Below are positions 33,163 through 41,028 of a DNA stretch of 64,000 nt, piece after piece. The translations under genes were made by a program, and so were the position numbers. Source of the stretch: G963665925 sp963676345 (GTDB lineage Bacteria; Bacillota; Clostridia; Peptostreptococcales; Acidaminobacteraceae); contig CAXXTS010000003.1 of the NCBI GenBank assembly GCA_963676345.2, positions 124,001 through 188,000 of the forward strand, read 5' to 3'. Under the pieces are notes generated by a model, which was not told the DNA's origin, searched no databases, and saw only the letters and a program-made list of their open reading frames with translations. Every line of letters begins with the position of its first letter. The first letter of the stretch is position 1.

Positions 33163-33211
33163 AAAAAGCTATTGCAGGTGGACTTTAAAGTCCATCCGCA
33201 ATAGCTTTTTT
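33163..33211. terminator. Bidirectional terminator between frlR and the minus-strand sugar cluster
   Basis: AAAAAGCTATTGC pairs with GCAATAGCTTTTT, plus an inner GGACT/AGTCC pair. It is flanked by A and T tracts and so works for both strands. Confidence 0.9.
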
Positions 33212-33222
33212 CGTGTAATGAG

Positions 33223-34011
33223 TCACTGTTTCATCAGTCTGTTTAAGTAGCCCACTACCTGATGAACCACTTCAATATCTTCATGCCACTTCATCTCAAT
33301 AGAGACATAACCACCGTAGTCTATGGCGTTCAAGTGCTCAATCAGTACCCGGTGTTCATCGCGGGCTTCAATGGGCGCAAGAAAAGGCTCGCTTATGTGT
33401 ACGTGTGAAACATGGGGAAGGGCCTTCTTAACCAGAGCCCAGTCGATGCCGTTTTCAATGAGGGCACCGAAGTCTAAGTTGATTTTAAGACCGGGGTGAT
33501 TAATCAGCTGAACAAAATCAAGGGCTTCACCTAGGGTATTGATAAAATCCGTATTATAAATTTTGGGGTTGGGCTCTAGTCCGATGACGCAGTTATGTGA
33601 AGCTGCAAAACGGGCAATGTCGGTGAAAAACCCATATACATCAGATGTGGGATGCTTCCCTCTAACACGGTTTCTTGGACTGCCAAAAACCAGATGTTTA
33701 CACCCCATAGCTTTTGCAAATAGAACGGCCTTTTTTGTATAATCACTCAGTTTTTTTCGTTCCTGGGCACTCTCGAAAAGGGCTTCTGTCTTGCCATACC
33801 AAATGGACTGCATAGATGCGATTTCCAGCTGGTAGTCTCTTTGAATTTGAGACGCCAGTCTGGAGGCTTCTTCAAGCTGGTCGTAAGGACTGGTTTCTAT
33901 GAGGCGTGTGGGTGCTATTTCAAGGCCCGTAAAACCGAGTGCTTTAAGCCGAGTTAAAAGGGCCTGATCCTCTGTCTTTGGCCAAGCAATGTTGGAAATG
34001 GCATACTTCAT
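33223..34011 (-). CDS. Sugar phosphate isomerase/epimerase (AP-endonuclease-2-like TIM barrel)
   Basis: 262 aa, with GGAGGT upstream of the ATG and a 4-nt overlap with the preceding epimerase gene. It is a xylose-isomerase-like TIM barrel: MKYAISNIAWPKTEDQALLTRLKALGFTGLEIAP, HLVFGSPRNR, CVIGLEPNP (metal Glu), INLDFGAL, VSHVHISEPFLAP and YVSIEMKW (second metal Glu). It likely isomerises or epimerises a keto-sugar or inositol derivative. The substrate is unknown; the neighbours indicate surface sugar synthesis or modification. Last gene of a tightly packed minus-strand operon. Confidence 0.82.
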   Translation of the reverse strand: MKYAISNIAWPKTEDQALLTRLKALGFTGLEIAPTRLIETSPYDQLEEASRLASQIQRDYQLEIASMQSIWYGKTEALFESAQERKKLSDYTKKAVLFAKAMGCKHLVFGSPRNRVRGKHPTSDVYGFFTDIARFAASHNCVIGLEPNPKIYNTDFINTLGEALDFVQLINHPGLKINLDFGALIENGIDWALVKKALPHVSHVHISEPFLAPIEARDEHRVLIEHLNAIDYGGYVSIEMKWHEDIEVVHQVVGYLNRLMKQ

Positions 34012-34913
34012 TGGGACCTCCGTAAAAACTGGGCTATGGACTCAATAATATTGTTGCCAGTGTGCATGTAGCCATTTGCACCGCCAAATAGGTGGGCATA
34101 TTTTGAGCGGACATCATAGTATGGGGTCTTGCCTGTTTGGTGTTTATACGGTTTCCCATAAATGGCATGATACACTTCAGCCGCACTGAGAGGTTCTGCT
34201 GTTATGTTGACCAATTTAAGTTCATTTTCCATAATGATTTCAAGGTGTTTCCATAAGTTTTGCAAGTTGTAAAACTGGAAGACAGACCGGCAGTCCGTGA
34301 AATGAATGGCTGAAAAGCCCACTTTCTCAAAGGCTGGCTTTAAGTGGGAAGTGTCTCCTGTCCGAATAAAAAAGCCTGTCTGATCTTGTGTATACCCTGC
34401 TGCAATGGCTTCAGACATCTCAGAAAAACGGTCATATAACCCTTTTGAGAGTTTTGAAGGCACTGGATTGAGTAAATCATAAATGAAGTTCTTTTTTAGA
34501 CCGTCTCCGAAAAGGGCTGGCAGACGTACGACGTGGTGGTCTTTATAATTTTCGCTTACCCACGACTCAAGCAGCCTTCGGTTGCGTCCGTATGCTTCAT
34601 CAACTGAACTTGGAATTTCAGAGGATTCGTCAACGCCAGACGGTGAAGGATAAACATCGATGGTTGAAATAAGAATGATGCGCTTTGGTCCAATGCTATG
34701 AATGTTTTTCATGGTCTCTTCGATGTGTCTTAAATCATATTCAGGCTTTTGGTTGGCTATGTATTTTTCTGCTCTGACACCGCAATAGACAAGCAGGTCA
34801 GGGGCGGTACCATAGGCCTTGTGCACATCAGTCGAATGATAAACTGCATCAAAGGTTGTTTGTTTTTGTAAATTTCCGCCGACAAAGCCTGTCGACCCAA
34901 CAAGAATTTTCAT
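34008..34913 (-). CDS. NAD-dependent epimerase/dehydratase (short-chain, extended)
   Basis: 301 aa with AGGAGA upstream. The N-terminal Rossmann motif is GSTGFVGGN. The region ISTIDVYPS gives the catalytic Ser/Thr, and the usual YxxxK appears as YGRNR, with Arg in the Lys place. That substitution may change chemistry or signal a non-enzymatic or reductase role. The rest matches the sugar-nucleotide epimerase family at a slightly short length. It is co-transcribed with glycosyltransferases and a TIM-barrel epimerase. Confidence 0.78.
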   Translation of the reverse strand: MKILVGSTGFVGGNLQKQTTFDAVYHSTDVHKAYGTAPDLLVYCGVRAEKYIANQKPEYDLRHIEETMKNIHSIGPKRIILISTIDVYPSPSGVDESSEIPSSVDEAYGRNRRLLESWVSENYKDHHVVRLPALFGDGLKKNFIYDLLNPVPSKLSKGLYDRFSEMSEAIAAGYTQDQTGFFIRTGDTSHLKPAFEKVGFSAIHFTDCRSVFQFYNLQNLWKHLEIIMENELKLVNITAEPLSAAEVYHAIYGKPYKHQTGKTPYYDVRSKYAHLFGGANGYMHTGNNIIESIAQFLRRSQ

Positions 34914-34949
34914 AATGTTATTCTCCTGCCTTAGAACCTGATGTTAAGC

Positions 34950-35882
34950 CTATTGCTTTGAAAATTTCTGTATAGATTCGTACACGTACTTCTGTTTTTT
35001 ATAGATTAAGTCAACAATAATCGAAAGGTATTTAATGACGACTGCCAGTATGCCGAAAACCCCAAAGAATGCGAAGGAAAGGAAAAGAATAGTCGGTGTC
35101 CAGCCTTCGACAGGGTTTTGAAAGATGTAAACGACTACGGCATAAAGGGCAACAATAGCTGTTGTAAGCATCATCAAAAAGGTCATGGTAATGGCAAAGC
35201 GGTAGCCTATATCCGTAAAGAGGATAATGGCATCGATGGCAAGCTGGGATCGTCCGCTTAGGCCCTTTGTCTGATTTTCCCGTGTGCTTGTTATAGGCGC
35301 TTTGATGGTGCGCATATTCAGTCCGCAATTGGCATAGAGCGCCTTGCGGTAGGGTGTAGTTTCACTCATACCGCGTACGCGGTTGATGGCACGTCTGGAA
35401 AGGATTCTAAATGTTTCAGTGCCCAGGGCGTATTGTAGATTTGCAAACCGGTTGAAGACACTGTAAAAGAGGCGCGAAGTCAGGGCCATCTTTACACCGG
35501 AGGCCACATTGACAATATCGTAGCCTTCAAGGGCTGCCTGATAGGCTTCGAATGGTGCCTCTATATCAAAGTCTGCAAAAGGGTCATCAAACTCAAAAAC
35601 AAAATCGCCGATAGCCATATCCACACCTGCGGTCATGGCAAGCTCTAGCCCTTGATAATAGCTCATGTTAATCATGGTTACCGAGGCACTTTCATCCTGA
35701 CAGGAAAGGGATTTTACAGCGTGTTCGACATCCTCTGAGGAAGCGTCGTTGACACAGATGATCTCGTATTTTGTAAAGTGGTGCGCCATGGCCTGATCGA
35801 CCTTTTCTAAAAAGCTTGGCAGTGTGTCTGCACCATTATGCACATAGACGACAGCAGAGACGAACTGGTTTTCCTTATCCAT
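34950..35882 (-). CDS. Membrane-associated family 2 glycosyltransferase
   Basis: 310 aa from ATG 35882 (MDKENQFVSAVVYV) with GAGGAGGTG; the longer reading to 35936 overlaps the upstream gene. A GT-A catalytic domain (about 8-230) has VYVHNGADTLPSFL, ICVNDASSED and FEFDDPFADF as the DXD-like segment. Two C-terminal membrane segments (about 230-255 and 265-290) match the GtrB/dolichyl-phosphate-sugar transferase layout. It probably makes a polyprenyl-phosphate-linked sugar for export. Overlaps the flavoprotein gene by 8 nt. Confidence 0.85.
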   Translation of the reverse strand: MDKENQFVSAVVYVHNGADTLPSFLEKVDQAMAHHFTKYEIICVNDASSEDVEHAVKSLSCQDESASVTMINMSYYQGLELAMTAGVDMAIGDFVFEFDDPFADFDIEAPFEAYQAALEGYDIVNVASGVKMALTSRLFYSVFNRFANLQYALGTETFRILSRRAINRVRGMSETTPYRKALYANCGLNMRTIKAPITSTRENQTKGLSGRSQLAIDAIILFTDIGYRFAITMTFLMMLTTAIVALYAVVVYIFQNPVEGWTPTILFLSFAFFGVFGILAVVIKYLSIIVDLIYKKQKYVYESIQKFSKQ

Positions 35883-37005
35883 GTGACAGCACCTCCTCAA
35901 TGTCATAAACTGCGTTGATTTTACCAGATAGAACACTCACAAATGTCGGATTTTCAGAGAAAACCTTTATGACAGTTGGTCTTGAATCATCAATTTCTGA
36001 AGCCATTAAAATGGGTTTGATGGCATAGAGTGATGATACATATTTGAACGTGTAGCGGTCATTTAAATATTTACGTGCTAAGTTTGACATGTAGCGCCAT
36101 GCAGAGGTCGGCTTAGCCGGGCATGTGTTACAGTTTCCAAGCTGCTTTGGGCTACAGTATCCGCCACTTCTCTTCTGGCACTCGAAAGTTGGCAGCACAT
36201 CGTAAGATGTGACATGGGGGGTAAAGGTCACCGATGTTAAAGAGTGGAGTCCAGTTTTGCCAAAGGGCATAATGGAGAAAAAAGGGCCATCCATTACGGT
36301 AATGCCCTTGTTTGACAGGGCATCATTTACTTCACACAGGATAATCTCACAAAGCTCGTATTTGATGTTAAAAGGTGCAAAGCCCAGTTTATCAATAATC
36401 TGATTGACTGATGCGTAGGTTGCATTTAATAAAAAGGGTGTCTGATAGCGTGTATCATCTGATTGCATCATGATTTCGTAGTGATCAGATGTATGTTCAA
36501 TGCTACCAATGCGCGCGTTGTACTCAATTTGTACGTTGGCAAGGGCATCGAGGCTACCGAGCAACATGTCTTTAAGAATCATGGCATCATACGTATACTC
36601 CTGTGTTTCAAAAACCCCATCGCACATTTGCTGTTTAAAAAAGCGAGTAGGTGAAAGGGGTTCACATGGGATGTTGACTGCTGCACAGAACTTTTCAAAC
36701 TGGTCAGCGGTTGTCCATGAGAACATTTTCGATGTTGCATATATTTTGTCAAAATCCATTTTGACAGCGTCTTCATAGGCGGTGTTAAAACGGTGAAAGT
36801 AATTGGCAGATTTTTGAGCGGTTGCATGGGAACGCGGATAGTGGTAGCCAAGGTGAACGCGTGCCTGGTTGCAGTAGGTTGCTCTTTCAAAAGGCTTGTC
36901 TTCGTATTCGAGTACGAGAACAGACTCCCCGCGCATACCGCAGAATTCAGCTGCATATAGACCGAATAGACCGCCGCCAATTATGATTTTATCAAAGAAT
37001 TTCAT
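35875..37005 (-). CDS. FAD-dependent oxidoreductase with Cys-rich insert
   Basis: 376 aa with AGGAGG upstream. A DadA/glycine-oxidase-like dinucleotide fold is present (IIIGGGLFGLYAAEF at 8-22; ESVLVLEYE). An unusual insert near residues 275-305 holds four Cys (FECQKRSGGYC, GNCNTCP) and might bind metal or an Fe-S cluster. It sits between two glycosyltransferase genes, so a sugar or sugar-lipid is the likely substrate, and I would not call it an amino-acid oxidase. It is compactly packed with neighbours (9 nt to the upstream gene). Confidence 0.75.
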   Translation of the reverse strand: MKFFDKIIIGGGLFGLYAAEFCGMRGESVLVLEYEDKPFERATYCNQARVHLGYHYPRSHATAQKSANYFHRFNTAYEDAVKMDFDKIYATSKMFSWTTADQFEKFCAAVNIPCEPLSPTRFFKQQMCDGVFETQEYTYDAMILKDMLLGSLDALANVQIEYNARIGSIEHTSDHYEIMMQSDDTRYQTPFLLNATYASVNQIIDKLGFAPFNIKYELCEIILCEVNDALSNKGITVMDGPFFSIMPFGKTGLHSLTSVTFTPHVTSYDVLPTFECQKRSGGYCSPKQLGNCNTCPAKPTSAWRYMSNLARKYLNDRYTFKYVSSLYAIKPILMASEIDDSRPTVIKVFSENPTFVSVLSGKINAVYDIEEVLSHG

Positions 37006-37014
37006 GGGGGCCTC

Positions 37015-37743
37015 CTAGTCTTTCTTTTCACGGTTCAACAGAAAGTAGAGCCTGCTGATTTGGGTAACATAATTGCGTACTAATTTGAAAAACTGAACAG
37101 TTGTGCGGTGGTCGTCTTCCCATCGCACAGGTATTTCGTCAATTCTTAAGTTTTGACGTTCTGTACGGATGAGCAATTCAATAATGTAAAACCACCCGTT
37201 CTCTGATGAGGATTGCGCCATGACGGCAGGCAGGTCAACTGCCCTATAAAACTTAAAGCCGCAGATGGCATCGGAAGCCTGCATGCGCAGGGTAATCTTC
37301 AGTAGCCATTTAAGGCCATATGAAGAGAGATTGCGGTACCATTTGCGCCCATTCATAATTGAGTTTTTACTGAGTCTTGAACCGTTGACCATAAAAAGAT
37401 CCGGGGTTTGTCTAAATTGGGTGACTACCGTCTCTAAGTGGCGAATATCTGTAGATAAATCCACATCCATATAGCCTACAATATCACAGGTGTTTGCAGC
37501 AACGCCTGCACGAAAAGCGGCGCCAACGCCCCTAGTTTTTATGCGCAAATACTGAACGGCATCGTGTTTTGAAGCCAAGGCACGGGCAATCTTTTCAGTT
37601 GCGTCCGTTGAACCATTATCTACAATGGTCAGTGTAAATTGAGCTTCATCAAGATTTTTTATATAGTTTAAGGTCTTTTCAATGCCTTTTTCAAGTCGGT
37701 CTTCTTCGTTGAGCACTGGAAAGAGTATGTTAATCGATATCAT
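37015..37743 (-). CDS. Family 2 glycosyltransferase (polyprenyl-phosphate sugar synthase-like)
   Basis: 242 aa from ATG 37743 (MISINILFPVLNEE), since AAGGATGAG lies just upstream; the longer start at 37770 is less likely. GT-A features: FPVLNEEDRL, IVDNGSTDAT, YMDVDLSTDI (DVD as the DXD motif) and a basic C-terminal tail. No membrane segment is evident. It resembles DPM1/GtrB-type enzymes that load a sugar on undecaprenyl phosphate. First of the packed genes running down to 33223. Confidence 0.85.
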   Translation of the reverse strand: MISINILFPVLNEEDRLEKGIEKTLNYIKNLDEAQFTLTIVDNGSTDATEKIARALASKHDAVQYLRIKTRGVGAAFRAGVAANTCDIVGYMDVDLSTDIRHLETVVTQFRQTPDLFMVNGSRLSKNSIMNGRKWYRNLSSYGLKWLLKITLRMQASDAICGFKFYRAVDLPAVMAQSSSENGWFYIIELLIRTERQNLRIDEIPVRWEDDHRTTVQFFKLVRNYVTQISRLYFLLNREKKD

Positions 37744-37901
37744 TTTTTTCTCATCCTTCATTTGAGGCAAGTGCCTAATTTACTTCCTGCAGCAGTTCTT
37801 GAGTTAATTTTTGTGTACATTACTTTCGCACATTCTTTATTACATTCTCAATTTATGTCTTACAGATTAGGAGGACGCCTATGTCCTTACTATATGGCAT
37901 C

Positions 37902-39101
37902 CTAAAGAAACTGTCCCATGTACTGGTGAATTTGGATTGCCCGTGTCAGTATGTTGGCTGCCTCAAATTTACCAAGGCTAGTAAAATAAATGAGCAGGAT
38001 TATAAATACAAGCGGGTGTTTCCTGACTTTGGTGGTTAGCTGCGAGAAAAAATCAGTTGCGACTGGTTCGCGGCGCGCCGTCAGATAGAACATGAGTGAC
38101 AAGGAGGACAGGGTCAAGGCTGCAAACCAGCGGCCCCAATCTATGGTCAGCAGGAAGGCCGGAAGTGATGCCGCCGGCAATATCGAAAGGAGCAACCAGA
38201 GTAAAGGCTGGTCTGCGCGTCGTATGCATTTAATCCAAAATGCAACATAAAGTACGACCAGTGGCAACATCAGTACGACAACAAGGGCACCGCGTATGAC
38301 TCTATCGGTTAAGCCGACCTTGACGAATATATCGATGTGATTACCGATGTTTTTAAAGTATTCCGATTCAACCATACGCAAATCGACTGGAATATCAGAA
38401 CGTGCTTGAAGGGCGTAGGTCATGTCATTGGCACTTTCAAAGGGTAGCGGAGCATGGTGGAACTGGAAAAAAAGAAATGATCCGCAAATCATCAGGCACA
38501 TGAGTGTAAATACAGTCCATGTTCCCAGCGTCTTGCGCCGGTATGCTTCGTAAAAAAAGGCACCGACAACAACCGGGCAATATGTAAAGAGAAATACTTG
38601 ATGTGTAGCCATGGCAACTGGCATCAAGACGAGAACCAGCCAGCGCAAATGCCTATTCGGTATAAGGAGTAGGGAAAGCCACATAACTCCAAGCAGGTAA
38701 ACATCCATTCGTCCAAAGTTACCCCAGTAAAATAGAAAACCCGGTGCAGCAGGTGAACAAATGAGCAGGGCAACCACTGCGATTATACCAAGACGCGCCC
38801 GATTTTTAGTCTTGCGAATAACATGTCCTAGAAATAAGGCGCCTAGAAGGGCCATAATTATATTTGAAAATATGATGAAATAGTATAGACGGTTTAAGCT
38901 GATCGGGGAGAAAAGCACTTCAAAGACACTTCCAATAAAGAGTCTTGAATGAACTCCCAGGCTATAGTTCATCACAAATGGCGATGTACAGAAAGGGTTG
39001 AGTTCATCGACCGCAGGTAGGCGGTAGAGCATTGAAATCATAAATGCAATAAAAATAACGCATTCATATTTGAAGCGCGAAATCAGGTTGTTCTTTTGCA
39101 T
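37902..39101 (-). CDS. Polytopic membrane protein, possible glycosyltransferase or glycan export protein
   Basis: 399 aa with GAGGTA 6 nt before the ATG. About 10 hydrophobic segments. A large extracytoplasmic region between early helices has an Asp-rich/aromatic character (GNFGRMDVYLLG, LTIDWGRWFAAL), reminiscent of GT-C-type membrane glycosyltransferases, but no firm family could be named. Its place beside two lipid-sugar glycosyltransferases fits a role in attaching or polymerising a surface sugar. Confidence 0.65.
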   Translation of the reverse strand: MQKNNLISRFKYECVIFIAFMISMLYRLPAVDELNPFCTSPFVMNYSLGVHSRLFIGSVFEVLFSPISLNRLYYFIIFSNIIMALLGALFLGHVIRKTKNRARLGIIAVVALLICSPAAPGFLFYWGNFGRMDVYLLGVMWLSLLLIPNRHLRWLVLVLMPVAMATHQVFLFTYCPVVVGAFFYEAYRRKTLGTWTVFTLMCLMICGSFLFFQFHHAPLPFESANDMTYALQARSDIPVDLRMVESEYFKNIGNHIDIFVKVGLTDRVIRGALVVVLMLPLVVLYVAFWIKCIRRADQPLLWLLLSILPAASLPAFLLTIDWGRWFAALTLSSLSLMFYLTARREPVATDFFSQLTTKVRKHPLVFIILLIYFTSLGKFEAANILTRAIQIHQYMGQFL

Positions 39102-39241
39102 GGTTTATACCTCAACGAGTTTATTGGGTCCGAAGCCATAAATTTAAATCGGATTCAGTTTCATAATATCTTAAATCGACATACAAGTCTAGCGCTGAGC
39201 ATAGATAAAACAAGTGTTTGAGGACTATTATTCACATAGGA

Positions 39242-39275
39242 AAACCTGCGCATCGCATGTGCGGTGTGCAGGTTT
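39242..39275 (-). terminator. Terminator-like hairpin after the Gfo/Idh gene
   Basis: AAACCTGC / GCAGGTTT ends with an inner CATCGCA/TGCGGTG pairing. Read on the minus strand the stem is followed by TTTTCC, so it probably ends the dehydrogenase transcript. Confidence 0.65.
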
Positions 39276-39288
39276 GATTACACAAAAT

Positions 39289-40332
39289 TCATTCGACTTT
39301 CAGGCGTTTCCCAAGGCGTGCGCTTTCAAGTGCGTACTCAATAATGCGGATGGTATTGAGACCGTCCTCTGCCGTTACGGGGGGTGCCTGGCCAGATATG
39401 ATGGCTACGTGAAGGTCCATGTAGTAATCACGGTAATCACCGGCATCTGTTGTTAAACGTTCATCACCGTTTTCCATGTACAGCGTCCCCCATTGTGATT
39501 CGGGTTCGACGCCCCAGTAAATATCTTGAACGGGACGGTGGCCTTTGCGTAGGGCGTCTTCTTGAACATCCAGACCGTATTTTATATAAGCCCCCTGTGT
39601 ACCAAGCAGTGTAAATCTTGGCAGGGGTGCGGCGACAAGTGATCCGGATTTTAATGTGACCTTTAGTCCCGGGTAATCCAGAATAAGTTCAAAATTATCA
39701 TCTGCAGCCCCCTCGCGCTGATGGCGTATGTCTGCGTAAATGAACTCAGGCATACCAAAAAGGGCAATGGACTGGTCGATGAGGTGGGAGCCTAAATCAA
39801 AAAGAACACCAGAGCCCGGTAGATCTTCTTCTCGCCAAGCATTTTTTTTAAAAGTGTTTCTGAATCGGTCAAAATGGGATTCAAGTTCGACGAGACGTCC
39901 CAGCTTTTTCTCTTTTATGAGCCTTTGAACGGTTCTAAAATCACCATCGTATCGGCGATTATGATAAACGGATAGAAGGCAGTTAGACTTATTGGCCATT
40001 TCAATCAGCTTTTGACCTTCTGCAGAAGTCACGACAAAGGGTTTTTCAACAACGACATGTTTGCCGCTGCGCAGTGCCTTGCTTGCAAGTTCAAAATGGC
40101 TGGTGTTTGGAGAACAGATGACTACGAGGTCTATTGCTGGATCACCAAAGACGCTGTCCGGTGTGCTTTCAATTGCCACATCTGGCAAGTCATCTATTGC
40201 AAGCGATGCCTTTTCAGGCGAACGTGTTACGACTTTACTGACGGTATACCCCTTAAGTCCATTCAGAATAGCCCCGTGAAATATTCTACCTGAAAGGCCA
40301 TAGCCTATTATTGCTACATTAAGTGTTCTCAT
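39289..40332 (-). CDS. Gfo/Idh/MocA-family oxidoreductase
   Basis: 347 aa with AGGGGGG before the ATG. Rossmann motif GYGLSGRIFHGAI, the family core VVEKPFVVTSAEGQKL with catalytic Lys, and DLGSHLIDQSIALFG with His/Asp residues of the C-terminal domain. It oxidises or reduces a sugar or inositol ring with NAD(P). Closest in style to YvaA/YulF-type scyllo-inositol or sugar dehydrogenases. It starts the minus-strand sugar region but is separated from the rest by a terminator-like hairpin. Confidence 0.9.
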   Translation of the reverse strand: MRTLNVAIIGYGLSGRIFHGAILNGLKGYTVSKVVTRSPEKASLAIDDLPDVAIESTPDSVFGDPAIDLVVICSPNTSHFELASKALRSGKHVVVEKPFVVTSAEGQKLIEMANKSNCLLSVYHNRRYDGDFRTVQRLIKEKKLGRLVELESHFDRFRNTFKKNAWREEDLPGSGVLFDLGSHLIDQSIALFGMPEFIYADIRHQREGAADDNFELILDYPGLKVTLKSGSLVAAPLPRFTLLGTQGAYIKYGLDVQEDALRKGHRPVQDIYWGVEPESQWGTLYMENGDERLTTDAGDYRDYYMDLHVAIISGQAPPVTAEDGLNTIRIIEYALESARLGKRLKVE

Positions 40333-40563
40333 TATGCCCCCCTATACCCGATTTTATGAGGTGCTCGGGTTAACGTCTTTTATTCAATGTAATGCTTTTA
40401 TCTCTCTCGGATCAGAGCATTGCCTTATGTTTGAATTTCGTGAATAGTCCGAGTTCATTATCAGTTATTAAAAGTATATCATTAATAAGCCTATAAGTGA
40501 TAAACAAGTAAAACGTGGTATATAGTAGTAAAATAACCCATTTTAAATGAGGGGGTGAATTGA

Positions 40564-40995
40564 ATGAATCGATATCAGATAGAATTAAAAGCAGACAACA
40601 AAAAACAGGCCCAAATCATACTAAAGAAAATGATTGAGAATGGAAAGGAAATTCCATTTAAGGTGGGGGCCCTCAGTGGAACCGTCGATGATTCGGGTAC
40701 TTTTGTATTGACGGTTAAGGCGCGTGGCGCATCCGCTTCAGAATTTGTTGGAAAAATTGAAGAAACGGAAGAAGGGGTTTATTTAACGGGTGAAGTTCAA
40801 GCGCGGAAAAGCATGATGCGCCGCATCTATGCACTTATTGCAATGAACAGTATAGTCGGGGTCTTGATGTTTTTGTCTGGAAATCCAATTTTCCAAATTT
40901 TTTCACTACTCTTTATTACGGTACCTTGGCTCAATGTTTCAGCAGCGCGCAAGGGGACTTATTTAAAAGCCGCCCTTGAAAAGCAATTTAGGTAA
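40564..40995 (+). CDS. Small membrane protein of unknown function
   Basis: 143 aa with GAGGGGGTG before the ATG. A soluble N-terminal half (about 1-85; MNRYQIELKADNKKQAQIILKKM) looks like a small alpha/beta domain. Two membrane segments follow (about 90-108 and 110-128), with a short basic tail (AARKGTYLKAALEKQFR). I do not recognise the family. It stands alone, convergent with a sensor kinase gene. Confidence 0.68.
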   Translation: MNRYQIELKADNKKQAQIILKKMIENGKEIPFKVGALSGTVDDSGTFVLTVKARGASASEFVGKIEETEEGVYLTGEVQARKSMMRRIYALIAMNSIVGVLMFLSGNPIFQIFSLLFITVPWLNVSAARKGTYLKAALEKQFR

Positions 40996-41028
40996 ATGTG
41001 AAGTTGCTTGGTCATATGAACCATCATT

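Noticed and set aside
35883..35936. Longer start for the membrane glycosyltransferase
   Set aside because: It lies within the flavoprotein coding end and lacks a ribosome site. ATG 35882 has GAGGAGGTG at good spacing.
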